In this document: piece after piece, positions 23,744 to 33,484 of the stretch | Layout: the number at the start of each line of letters is the position of its first letter | Numbering within the stretch: position 1 is the first letter of the stretch | Origin: Earliella scabrosa | Lineage: Eukaryota; Basidiomycota; Agaricomycetes; Polyporales; Polyporaceae | DNA length: 64,000 nt | Reading direction: 5' to 3' | NCBI GenBank assembly: GCA_022605405.1 | Contig: JABYQQ010000016.1 | Coordinates: 434,001-498,000, forward strand | Notes under the pieces: model-generated | Told to the model about the DNA's origin: nothing | Databases searched by the model: none | What the model saw: the letters and a program-made list of their open reading frames with translations, nothing else | Position numbers and translations under genes: made by a program

Positions 23744-25343
23744 ATGCCGACCGCGACGACGACCGCAACGGTCTCCCCAGCGACCTCTCTCAAGGCTACT
23801 CCAAGCTCGCCCGCGTCCTCGTCGTCCTCTGTTGCTGCCACACTCCGCTCGCTTTATCCCCGCGCCGCTCGCGCATTCCTCCAGCGCGATGTCTCCTTAA
23901 CCCACTCTCTCCTCACCTCCGCCTTCTCGCTCATCCACCCACCGACATCACTCGCGACCTCCAAAGACGCGCTTGCGTCACATCGGCGAAAATGGGACAT
24001 TCTCAGAATCACATTCGAAACGACCCTCTACGCCTCCCCGCCGTCAGCACAGGATCCTGAGAACCTACCACCTGCCCTCCGAGCAAATCTGATGCTCACA
24101 CCTGAGCCTCTTATTGCGACGCTACACGCTCGGTCTCTGCAGCTGTTCACCCCAAGCGATCCACCACAAAAGGCGACATCCGCATTCCTCCCAGGTCAGA
24201 TCTTGGTCACCCTCGTTTTGGCTAGTCTCAAGCTCGACTGCCCGGAGGTCGGCAGAGGCATGATTGAGGACTGGCTGGCGAAGCATGGGCAGGAGGTCGA
24301 CGCAGACGACCCCAAGGCATACGCTAAGGTGCTCGAGCTGTACTGCCTACATGTCCTGCCGCGCCTGCAGGACTGGGAATACGCAGAGGACTTCCTGACG
24401 TACGAGAGAGAGCTGCCGCATGACGTCCGCCAGGTACGTCTCCGTCCCAATCTGTGCGGGAGACTTCCACTCACGCATCTCGCAATAGCAATTCGTTGCA
24501 TCTCTCAGACAACTCCACGCCGAGGCAGCGTCGGCATCCCACACCCAAGCTTCCCTTCTCTCTGACCCATCCCCGTCCTCTTCGTCCTCGTCAACACCGT
24601 CCCGCTCTACCTCCCCCGCTCCATCCGACTCCTCCGTGTCCTCCTCGTCCACCCACACCGCCACACCGCAGACCGTCCGCCCGTGCGCAAACGGCCGCAT
24701 ACACACCCTCGCGCCCTTCACGCCCTCCCAATCACCTACACCGAAGCCACGCGACGACAACACTCGCCAAACTCCGCCTCACTCTGCCTCTTCGTCCAGC
24801 ATCGCGAGTACGGCCACCTCCCGCACAGTCACCCCGCACACCGCCGAGCGGGACCGCGAACGAGCGAAGCGCCTCACTCATGCAAATGGCCACGCGAACG
24901 GGCATGCTGCCCCCCACGCGCAGTCGCGCTCTCGCTCGCGGGCCGACGCCCGCGGCCCCGCCGCGCACGCCGTCATTCGCCGATCGTCATTTGGCGCGCC
25001 CGCGACGGAGAGCAACACTCGGGCGCCCTCGACGCTCGCGCTGATACGCGCGTCGTTCGAGAGCCTCGTGCAGAACACGTCGCGCTCGAGGATCGTGCTC
25101 TACGCGGTGCTCTTTGTCGTCGTCCCTGTCGTCTCGTTCGTCTTGCGGCTCAGGCGGCGGACGGCGCGTGTGGACGGAGGAGGGGCGATCGCCCATGGGA
25201 GCGTGGGCAGTCGCACGGTGGACGCGGTGCGGAAGCGCTTGAGGGGCGTGGATGGGCAGCGGAGTGTTGTGGGGCAGATGTGGGAGGAGGTCGCGCGCGC
25301 TGTGCTGGATACGGTCCGCATGGCGGGTCGGGGGCTGGTGTAG
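23744..25343 (+). CDS. Predicted C-terminally anchored membrane protein, possibly peroxin-like
   Basis: The ATG at 23744 opens a Thr/Ser-rich leader followed by a helical domain: RAARAFLQRDVSLTHSLLTSAF, RRKWDILRITFETTLYASPP, FLPGQILVTLVLASLKLDCPE, and YCLHVLPRLQDWEYAEDFL. An intron near 24,434-24,510 leads into a Ser/Thr/Pro-rich linker of about 130 residues. A single strong hydrophobic segment then follows (IVLYAVLFVVVPVVSFVLRL near 25,095-25,155), flanked by arginines and followed by about 60 charged residues to TAG 25343. A helical N-terminal domain, disordered linker and C-terminal anchor is the layout of PEX15/PEX26-type peroxisomal tail-anchored proteins. That is my best guess from architecture only; the name should not be transferred without a search. 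The 3' splice site of the intron was chosen by frame. Confidence 0.55.
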
Positions 25344-25746
25344 GCGAGGTTGCACGGGCTTCCAGACGGTGTGTGTTCCGCTCTCTGCTCGCTGTAGCTA
25401 TATGTGCATCTGGATCTACCACCATACCATACCGCACTCTGTTTCCGATACATGTCGCTTCGAGCGTCCTGGGCCGTTTACTGAAGTATAGTCACTCGTT
25501 GGCCCGCGTATGCCTACATTATGCGCCCCCGACGTGAATGACGCTTACTCCTAGGCTATCGACTCAAGTCTGGAAGACGTCCACTGCTCGGGCTGGCCTA
25601 TGCATATACTGGCCCAGCCAGTGTATCGAGCGTCTACCCAGTGCGGTCTCGGTATCATCCGCGAATACAATCAAGTCTTAACGTACACTTCGCATTGGAG
25701 ACTTCAGGATATCGTACAATAGACTCACGAACTCGATACCGTTTCT
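25344..25746. other. Convergent intergenic region
   Basis: About 400 bp between the stop codons of the membrane-protein gene and pseudogene D. No gene seen. Confidence 0.4.
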
Positions 25747-27565
25747 TCAGTTCCTGCCCGCCGAAGGTTCAACCTTATGCTGCAGAGTACCCTGCTGCTT
25801 CTGCTTCCAGAGGGCTTCGACCTCTGAATAGATACTCTTCAGCATGTCCTCCGTCGTGTACTTTGGCTTCCAGCCAATGGAGCGTCCACGGTTGGCGCGG
25901 CAGCGCGAGTTCGTCCCGCTGTACCGGCCCGCCTTCTCATTGCCGAAGTACTTGACGAGCTCCTCGACTGTGAACGGTGTCGGTTCGGCCTCGTCGGTCA
26001 GGCCGAGCTTGACCAGAGCGTCGCCGATGGCTTTGCTGATCTGGTACCAGCTGTGCTCGCCGTTTTCACCGAAGTAGAAGCCTTCCCAACCATGCCCCGT
26101 CTTGTCTGGGGTGTCGACGATCGAGTCAAATAAGATGATGTACAGATCCGCGACTGGGGGCCAGATCAGATTCGGTTTGAAGGATGGGTGCGGCTCCGAC
26201 TCACCGTCGTCGATGTGTACGTCAGGCCACAGTGCCTTACCCTTGCCCACCACGCCTGCTCGCTTCCGGTCAAGGGATGCCCTAGCGATGATGGGAATCT
26301 GGATGGAGTGGGGGTTCGAAACGCCGGCATCGACGAGCGGGTGGCTGGCAATGCCGTAGATCGTGGAGGGCAGAACTATGTGCGCTCGGACAAAGCCTTG
26401 CTTGTCGGCGTCGACGATGAGCAGGTCAACGTTGCGGTGAAGGGCAGTATCTGGGATGGACTTTATTTGATCGACGTTCAGGTCGTCGTAGATCGTATCC
26501 GTCGTGTGTTCTCCCCGAGCATCGTCGGTCAGAACGCCAGTGCCAGACTGCACACACGGAGGAAAATGAGGACGCGAACGAGGCATACCATGCGACTTTG
26601 ACGGACTCACAGTGTGGATGAGGATGGGAACGTCTCCGGACTTCTCGTGTCTCTTCTTCAGCCCACTTAGGATTCAGAGTGCTTTGATGAACGGCTCATC
26701 GTCTAGGGTGCGGGGAAATTGCTCGGGCTAACTAGCAGAAAGCTAATTTACCCTGGTAATTCACCGTAAATTACCGGTCAAACAGCCGAGGGGGCATAAT
26801 GGGGTGTCAAGTTGGGTCAAATAGACCTTGACCATGGGCAACGTAGGATGGCGCGAAGACAGTGACAAGTGAGGTTCATGCCGGTAATCCGGTATGAAAT
26901 TCAACAAATGAACCGTCTGTAGAGCGATCTCCGAGTCGCTGGGTGTACCTTGACCTTGACCTAGCACCAGTTTCTCACTGCCGCGAGTCACCCTGTAAGT
27001 GATCTCGGCGCTTAATATGTGAGAGCGCTTCTGACTCACTTCGTGCATACCATGATCAAGATCTCGTCCGGTTTGTACACACAGCGACATTGTAGACACG
27101 GGCACACTGTACCAACATCGTTCTGAGGTGTCTCCGGCCAGTTCGACGAAGGGAAACTGGCGTTGAGAGGCGGATAAGCGCCCCGTAAATTTACCGTCAT
27201 TTACCCCGTCAATTTGGCACCCCTTCGCTGGGGGTGGGTGAATTACCGGTTAAGTAGGCCCCTCAGGCTATTTCCCCGCACCCTATCATCGTCCGCGTCA
27301 GCCTTGCGGCATTGCGTAAGTCTTCGTAAGTCTTCGCATAAACAGCGAGTGTAAGAGCCTCTCACCAGGTGGAACACGACATGAGACTGCTCTGCAAGTT
27401 CCTGCACCTTGTCAAGCTCCTGGTGTGTCCCGACGACCGTCTTCACGCCGAACTTGGATTCAAGGATCTTCGCCTTTTCTGCATTGCGTACAAGGCCTGT
27501 GATGTCATACTTCCCAGCGTTGGGATGCTTCAGTAGACGAGCAAGGACGGCACCACCGATGTAGC
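25747..27565 (-). pseudogene. Paralogue D of the NAD(P)-binding family, disrupted
   Basis: Recognisable exons are 27565-27366 (exon 2, 200 nt), 27302-26611 (exon 3, split by a transposon), 26547-26205 (exon 4, 343 nt) and 26153-25747 (exon 5). Three lesions are visible. A 582-bp MITE sits in exon 3. Relative to its paralogues, exon 3 carries 6 extra nucleotides (CTCTGA in the reading direction, near 26,670-26,680) that add an in-frame TGA. Exon 1 with the GATG loop is missing because the 19.6-kb repeat begins 40 nt upstream, inside what should be intron 1. Exons 4 and 5 otherwise keep their frame and splice sites, so inactivation looks recent. Exon 1 might still exist beyond the right edge of the window. 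Confidence 0.85.
26704..27285. mobile_element. hAT-type MITE (582 bp) in exon 3 of paralogue D
   Basis: The ends are inverted repeats: TAGGGTGCGGGGAAAT at 26704-26719 and its exact complement at 27270-27285. They are flanked by a perfect 8-bp direct repeat TCATCGTC (26696-26703 and 27286-27293). Removing the element and one repeat restores the exon seen in the paralogues apart from the 6-nt addition. An 8-bp duplication and a TA(G)GG-type terminus are hallmarks of the hAT superfamily. Subterminal GGTAATTCACC/TTTACCG repeats occur at both ends. No transposase is encoded, so it is non-autonomous. Confidence 0.9.
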
Positions 27566-27605
27566 CTGCGGAGCATCGTGAGCACGGAGGTAGTGGTGGA
27601 AGGAG

Positions 27606-29082
27606 GCAGAAGATCTGAAATATGGCCCGTGATCCGGCGGACTCCCGCGGACCACATGTGCACGTGACCTCATCAGTCAGCGTTCATTCGGCACTGCCCC
27701 TCATGTCTAAGGCTGTGCCCAGTATGTACGGAGTGGTTGCGCATTTTATGTCAATTCCCTCCCGTATCTCACCTCCATTCGCGACAAGTTCGCCCCATAA
27801 TCCCTCGCCTCGTTCGCGATCTCTCTCGCCTCGTTCGTGAGCCCTCGCCTCTTTCGTCACTTCGTAACACAGTCTCTAAGGCATTCCGCATGATGTGCAA
27901 CAGCGTTCCATCTGTTCCAAACTGTTCGACATCATTTATGCTACATTGCCACTCTGTTCGGCATTCATAGTATGGCATCCCTACATTTTGTGCCGAACAA
28001 TTCTCTAGTTCTTGTGCTGCAGCATACTGGGGTACATCCCATCCAACTCCGTATCCTCTCACAACACGACCTGGGCCAGCCACATGAACACCCACAAGTC
28101 AGCTTGTTGCACGGGTTTACTAGGTATTCACTGTACCACATAACCATCTATCTCACTCCACCTGCACGCTCTCATATCATTCCTTTGCCCTACAGGTCTT
28201 TCAAAACATCTCGGTACGCCTTATCCATCGTGTCCTCTCAGTGTTCCCGGCTTGTCATGCGCTGTGAGTCAACCTGTTGCTTGCTCAGAATACGGCCCCA
28301 TTTAGCCACTCACATGCTCTGTAAATCCGTATGTCATGCCTCTATCTCCACTGCACCCTCGGGATCCAGATCTGAAGCAAACTCCATCCCGACGCTTCAC
28401 CTGTCACCTATACTGTATGTCCAGATGTCGATCACTTTATTCACGGGCATGTTGCTACTTCTCAATAAGCCCACCACTCCTCTACTTCCATCCTGCGACA
28501 AGCATCGCATTCTCTCACTGCTGTTCGACGCCGTGTTCGGCATTATGCAGGGTGCGCCTCCATTGTCCGTATCCCATGATTCAAACTTCTCCCTGCCACC
28601 GCTAGGTCAACCACATGCTTCGCCTCCTGTTCGGTCATCACATGCATACTTCACGATCACGGTGAGTAGACCGGCACTGCATGAGTCCTTCACCAGTTGT
28701 CCTGCTCATTTCTCCGTTGCGCACCCTCCGTCGCCGTTCTCACCATGAGTCCACCCCACAGTTGTCACTCGGGCAAGTCACCTTCTTCGCTCACGTATCT
28801 CACCCCATATTTATCGTCCCTTTGGCTATTCCAGGTCTTTCCATGTCTCCAGCTTGGGCTTTCTATTGGTTGGCCCCCGTGCAACCCGATCGAATACTCA
28901 GCCGATCGTTGATGTATTTTATTTATGCTAGACCTTGCCCCGCCTGTCGCACTGGTAACCGACGCCACGCCTTCCTATATAAGTTACGCGGCTCGCGCCT
29001 GAACGCCTCGGCCGCTGCGATTCAGTGTCTCCCTACGCTTCGCTCCAGTCTTCTCGCCAGACTTGCCGCCACGACGCCTTCC
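27606..29082. other. Left end of repeat copy 1 and promoter of the zinc-finger gene
   Basis: About 1.5 kb of C/T-rich sequence. Long open frames exist (for example from 27972 and 28681) but have no coding character or recognisable motif. A TATATAAG box at about 28976-28983 lies 100 nt upstream of the first good ATG (29083). No terminal inverted repeat relating this end to the 47.1-kb end was found. Confidence 0.45.
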
Positions 29083-31312
29083 ATGGACGCAGACCCCCTT
29101 CGCCATCTCAACCTCTGTCCCTCATGCGGCATAGCCAAGGTCTCTGCTGTTCAGCTATGCAAAGGCGCTAATTATCCGGAGCATATTGACTGGTGGTATG
29201 AAGTTGTGAGTCGACTCCTCTCTTCCTGGGTTACTCTCCTATCTCAAATCGTCGCACACCACTCTCAGTGCATCAACAACCACGAGACGTCCTCCCAGCG
29301 TTGCAGTTACCTCAAGTTCCGAACTGACCTCCCCCGAGGCAAACCCCGAGGTGCACCCCGCGTCCCATGTCCGGGTCGTCTCTGCAGCACGCAAGCGGGC
29401 TGCGGTAAGGTCAACGCTGGTTGTCTCTTTGGACTCTGCGAAGCGTGTTGCGCGGATGCACACGAGCAGCTCCCTGGACTTCGCAGCTGCCGCGTCTCAA
29501 CCCATCGCACTGCGGTGGGCCAAGAACGTACCGGTATGTACTTCAACGCTCTCTTGGCTAGTTGGCGATTGCCTTATACGCGTCTAGGTCGTCGTCGCCT
29601 TAGAACGGCACCTGCCGCCCCTACACCGCCCCCGACTGCTCTTCCAATTTCTGCAGCGTCCGCCCCCATCCCACTAGCAGTCCCACCGGCTCTGCCGACA
29701 TCAAGTCTAGCCGCTGTGACCACCAGCGTAGCGGCTGCCACGACAAGTGCAGCACCCCCCGCGGCTACTCCTTCCCTCCCCCTCCCTGGGACCGCAGCTC
29801 CGGGTACTTTCCCGCCAGCTGCGCCCTCTGCAGGCGCTCCCTCGACCACTCCTCTCGTTCCCCTCCCTACTCCCATTCCTACCGCTGTTGGCCTGGCCAC
29901 AACGGCCGTCGCTCCACATGCTGCCGCTGGGGCTACCTCATCTGAACCGGCAACCACGTCTCCAACCAAGCCTCGCCGCGGACGTCGCGGAAAGGCCGCC
30001 AAGAAGACGACGGGCGGAAATGTCGAGATCGTACCCCATCTCTCCTCCTACGCGCTCTCCATCGACCCTCCCTACGAACACACACTGGACCAGGCCGAGG
30101 TTGCTGAGCGGAGGCGTTTGGAGGATAAGAACGCGAGCAAGGTCGCCGAGGAGGAGGAGGCCAAGAGTATCAGTCTGACTTGGTGGGCTCAGGTATGTCG
30201 TTCTATCGTCTCGACTCTCTACCCCACCCAGACGAAGGCGTGTAGGATGCCAAAGGGCCCATCCGCGTCAACGCCAAGGTTCTTGCCCCGCATTACCCCT
30301 GGTTTCGCCCTACCGACTCGGAGTATCTCGTCAAGCGCTTTGACCTAGCCAGCCGCGACTACAGTTACTTCGATTGGGCGTCCTACAGCTGGTTTGACGG
30401 CGACGCGACCACTCCTCGCCGAAATGTCACGGTGTGCGGCGAATTGCTTTTCCGCTCCGTTGGGGTCGAGGAGGCACCCGGAATGCCTGCAGGACGCCTC
30501 CCAGGCGCGGAGGACGTGAGGGTCAGGCCGACGCACCCGTCAGTAGTAATCTCCTCGCTCCCAAAGCCTTTGACGCGCTACTGACACCTCTATACTTCAG
30601 CCCATGGGCTCCGCAGACTCCATCTAGCATCCGCTATCTTCCGGCAGACAGTGGCTTTACGTTCACCCCACAATCCGCCCACATGACGCCGACTGGCGTC
30701 CGCCCCGGTTCTATCCCCAACTCAGTCGTCCCCTCGCGCTCAGCCACTCCTTCCAGCTTTTCAAATGTCAGCACGCCCGCTAGTCAATTCTGCGAGCTCT
30801 CAATCACAGACCTTGACGCCACGCCCACCCTCTCTGATCCCACATTCGCAAACTCTGCTCCAACCATCGCCGACGATGGCCAGTCCAATCCCCAGCGGAC
30901 TGAAGCGTCTCGTCTCCCAGCTCTGTTTCCCCGTGCCGACACGTCTCCCGTCGATGGTCCTTCGGACGCGTCCTCGACCCTCACTTTCTACAAGCCGCTC
31001 GACCTAGGACCGGCTCCGCGCGGCCCCAGCAAGAGCGGTTGGCCCTGGCTTTACTTTTGCGACATGGCTGCCGGTTTCGAGGCGATGGATCGATTCCGTC
31101 GAGACGATGGTATGTCCACGGATGCCGCGTTCGCCCTGGCTTTCCCTGGACACACCCGCGTCCGCGCGACGTTGAGCCAGAATCGCATTCCTTTTGATAA
31201 GGCGCGAAAGTCTCCCGGGGTCATCCAGCGATGGAAGTCATACGGGCGCACTCCCGCCGGAGAATGGGCGTCATTCCGCGCTGAGTGGGGCACCAAGCGG
31301 GGCGCGGAATAA
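29083..31312 (+). CDS. Zinc-finger protein with C-terminal WPxLYFCDMxxGF domain, 665 aa (copy 1)
   Basis: Exons 29083-29205, 29269-29533, 29588-30192, 30246-30538 and 30601-31312 join in phase. Residues 1-130 hold two cysteine groups: LCPSCGIAK, then CPGRLCSTQAGCGK with CLFGLCEACC and CRVSTHR. This looks like a treble-type zinc-binding module. An Ala/Pro/Thr-rich linker (about 135-260), a basic patch (KPRRGRRGKAAKK) and an acidic helix follow. The block APHYPWFRPTDSEYLVKRF lies near residue 350. The C-terminal 90 residues contain WPWLYFCDMAAGFEAMDRF and end at GTKRGAE. From memory, proteins of this layout form a multicopy family of unknown function in polypore-type fungi; that is recollection, not a search result. 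A nuclear, DNA-binding role is possible but unproven. Confidence 0.75.
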
Positions 31313-31914
31313 CGTCGGATCTAACTACTGTCCTTACACGGCTAATGACGAAAACGTTTCGCAACCTTTGTTTCCAGTCACGTCAGCGATGTTGGAGATA
31401 CAGTACGCGAAGCCGCCCATATATCTTTTGTTTTTTGCTTCCTCCCTATACACTCCGGTATAGCATTGGACGACTGTACTGCTTTCAATGCAAACATCCA
31501 CTGCAATGGCCCACCTGCAATATCCCACGTCCATGGGCTTGGACAGTCGGTCCCTGGGCGTTCAGGTTCAAGGGACATCGGTTTCAGCATAGCCGAAACC
31601 ATCGGTCCGATATCCTTGTTCAACTAGGAAGCCAAGAGAACCTGGGCATACTAACCATACCCTGATCCCGGCGCGTGATGCCCGCGGGCTTGGGGGACTC
31701 GTCTGCAATGTTCTGGTGCGGCAGTATATACTCTGCGCTCACAGGTACTTGTTCTGCACCGCTGACGTGCCAACCCTGCCTGCTTGGTTTGGCGGCCAGT
31801 ACAGCCCTCAGATTGTTCCATCCAAAATGGTGCCTAGGTTGGCTTATTCCGCTCCGGCGACATATTCCTGGTACTGATCATCAATTTTCATCTGATTGAT
31901 ATAGTCTACCGAGC
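31313..31914. other. Spacer between zinc-finger gene and first F-box-like gene
   Basis: About 600 bp. An ATG at 31829 with a short possible first exon of the next gene is the only coding hint. Confidence 0.35.
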
Positions 31915-32973
31915 GAGCTGGAAAATCTTTTTACAGACCTGCTCGATTTGCCCTCCTTGATCGCGTGGAGAGGCGTATGTCGGACGACTTACGAGCGCGT
32001 CGAAACCACACTACAGTCGGCCCTTCAGCGAATTATATCGCATTATCTTCCCATTCCCGGTCTCTTCATGGCTAGCATGGATAGCTACCGCGCTATCATC
32101 GTGGGTCATGCAGCTCTAGCCTTCCTTCTACGCGACCAGGACGTGTTGTCTGACGTCCTGGAGATCTCGGTCGGTACCTCTCAAGCGGAGGATTTGCAAC
32201 ATGATCTGGTCGAGAGCCAAGCCCTGGTTCCCGTCCCCGACATGCCGACACCCCCAAACGTGCGCGATCGCGCGTCCCTCTTTCGCACCCCCAATCAGCG
32301 CTACGTGAGGTTGCTGGTCTCACCTTCAGACAATCCCTTGGTCATAGTAGCCCAGACGCACACCACCGCTCTCGTCAACTACGTCAGTTCCAAATCATTT
32401 GGTTGCGCATACCCGGCCTTTACACTCAACCGCCTCGCATTGTTTCCGGGTATGAAGGCTGGTCAGGACGATCATGGAGATAACGACATCACGCACGGGG
32501 CGGCCGACCCGGACCCGGATTTAGGCTCGCTCTTCGCGCTCGCCAAGTGCGGGTTCTGGTTCTCCAATACCCCTGAGTCACTCGTGGCGCGGCTGGACGG
32601 TTGGACGACTCCCGAAAGATGCTCCGTTCACACCGCTCCCTACCTTTGTTTCCGTCGGACCTGGCTGTGTCCCGAGCAATTTCGCCACTTTGGCGACCAG
32701 GGGTCATTCGTTGCGTTGTTCGATACCGCTCATGTCTCACCCGAGAGACTCGCAGAGCAGAAGGATGCACCCTTCGCTTCCACGGTCATTTGGCGGTATA
32801 GCCAGATACCAAGCCGGTGCATGCATGACTGCGCGAGCTCTGATCCGGACCTGCTTGGCTATTGGGCCTACTATGAGCGCGTCGCCGTCCCACCCCATTT
32901 GATCCGATTTGGCCCTCGGTTTGTTGGGGCCGATTTAATCCAAGCATCGACGGAAACTCAGGTGAGGCTGTAG
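31915..32973 (+). CDS. F-box-like protein with a possible nucleotidyltransferase-like motif, member 1 (copy 1)
   Basis: An open frame from the intron acceptor at 31914/31915 to TAG 32973. The N-terminus LPSELENLFTDLLDLPSLIA followed by WRGVCRTTY is an F-box-like helix pair. Next comes a block corresponding to GxxAL..LDL/IYVPRG in the two sister genes of this repeat, here GHAALAFLLRDQD...LEISVG. Further family marks are LVNYVSSKSFGCAYPAFTLN, ALAKCGFWFSN, and HFGDQGSFVALFD. The first exon is uncertain: an ATG at 31829 joined through a 35-nt intron would give MVPRLAYSAP in phase, but that intron is unusually short. A downstream exon after 33037 is possible because CAG|gtgagg at 32960 is a good donor. 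Function unknown; F-box proteins usually recruit substrates to SCF ubiquitin ligases. Confidence 0.65.
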   Translation, partial: ELENLFTDLLDLPSLIAWRGVCRTTYERVETTLQSALQRIISHYLPIPGLFMASMDSYRAIIVGHAALAFLLRDQDVLSDVLEISVGTSQAEDLQHDLVESQALVPVPDMPTPPNVRDRASLFRTPNQRYVRLLVSPSDNPLVIVAQTHTTALVNYVSSKSFGCAYPAFTLNRLALFPGMKAGQDDHGDNDITHGAADPDPDLGSLFALAKCGFWFSNTPESLVARLDGWTTPERCSVHTAPYLCFRRTWLCPEQFRHFGDQGSFVALFDTAHVSPERLAEQKDAPFASTVIWRYSQIPSRCMHDCASSDPDLLGYWAYYERVAVPPHLIRFGPRFVGADLIQASTETQVRL

Positions 32974-33484
32974 CAATGCGGCTGCAGTCGTCCTTCGTCT
33001 GTCAAGTATCTGCTGACCGCGCTCTTTTTGGTAGCACTCCCAAGTCTGGACTCCGCACCAAGCGCAATGTGTTGTGTGTATGGCGCTCAGAGCGACGGTC
33101 GGGCCCGCTCCCCTTCTGTGGGTTGGCGCAGTAGGTGGCGGCTGGGCGGGAGTTGACGGGCATGCAATTCAGTGGGGCACGGATGATGGGCACGTTCACG
33201 CCGAACCATGAACGCCTGTCCCCATGCATCGGTCACTATCACAGTCTTCTCGGTTGAGTAGTATGCGCGCAATGCTAATCTCCCCATCGGACCCAATCTG
33301 GATGAACATCTCGGCTGCGGGCTGACCCTCTTCCGTTGGGGCTGGATAGTCAAGTGTGATGCACGCGCGCGTCTCCGTGGGCTCCGCCAGGCGGCACTCA
33401 TTTGATGCGGAGCGCGAAGGCACACAGTCTACGATGGTAGGATGAGAGGAAAACTTGTTTGGCTTCACTCCTCAGGCTGCTCTC
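32974..33484. other. Gap with a possible small minus-strand gene
   Basis: Both copies have a minus-strand frame starting near 33468 (MKPNKFSSHPTIVDCVP, then FIQIGSDGEISIARI). In copy 2 another frame runs into HTHNTCAWCGVQTWECYQK. Single-base indels differ between the copies, so no single frame is trustworthy. It could also be a 3' exon of the upstream gene. Confidence 0.25.

Noticed and set aside
26761..27105. A 114-aa frame inside the hAT MITE
   Set aside because: It has no transposase motif and covers only non-autonomous element sequence.
28681..29082. Extending the zinc-finger protein N-terminally through the open frame from 28681
   Set aside because: The extra 134 residues look non-coding, and a TATA box lies inside that stretch just upstream of the ATG at 29083.
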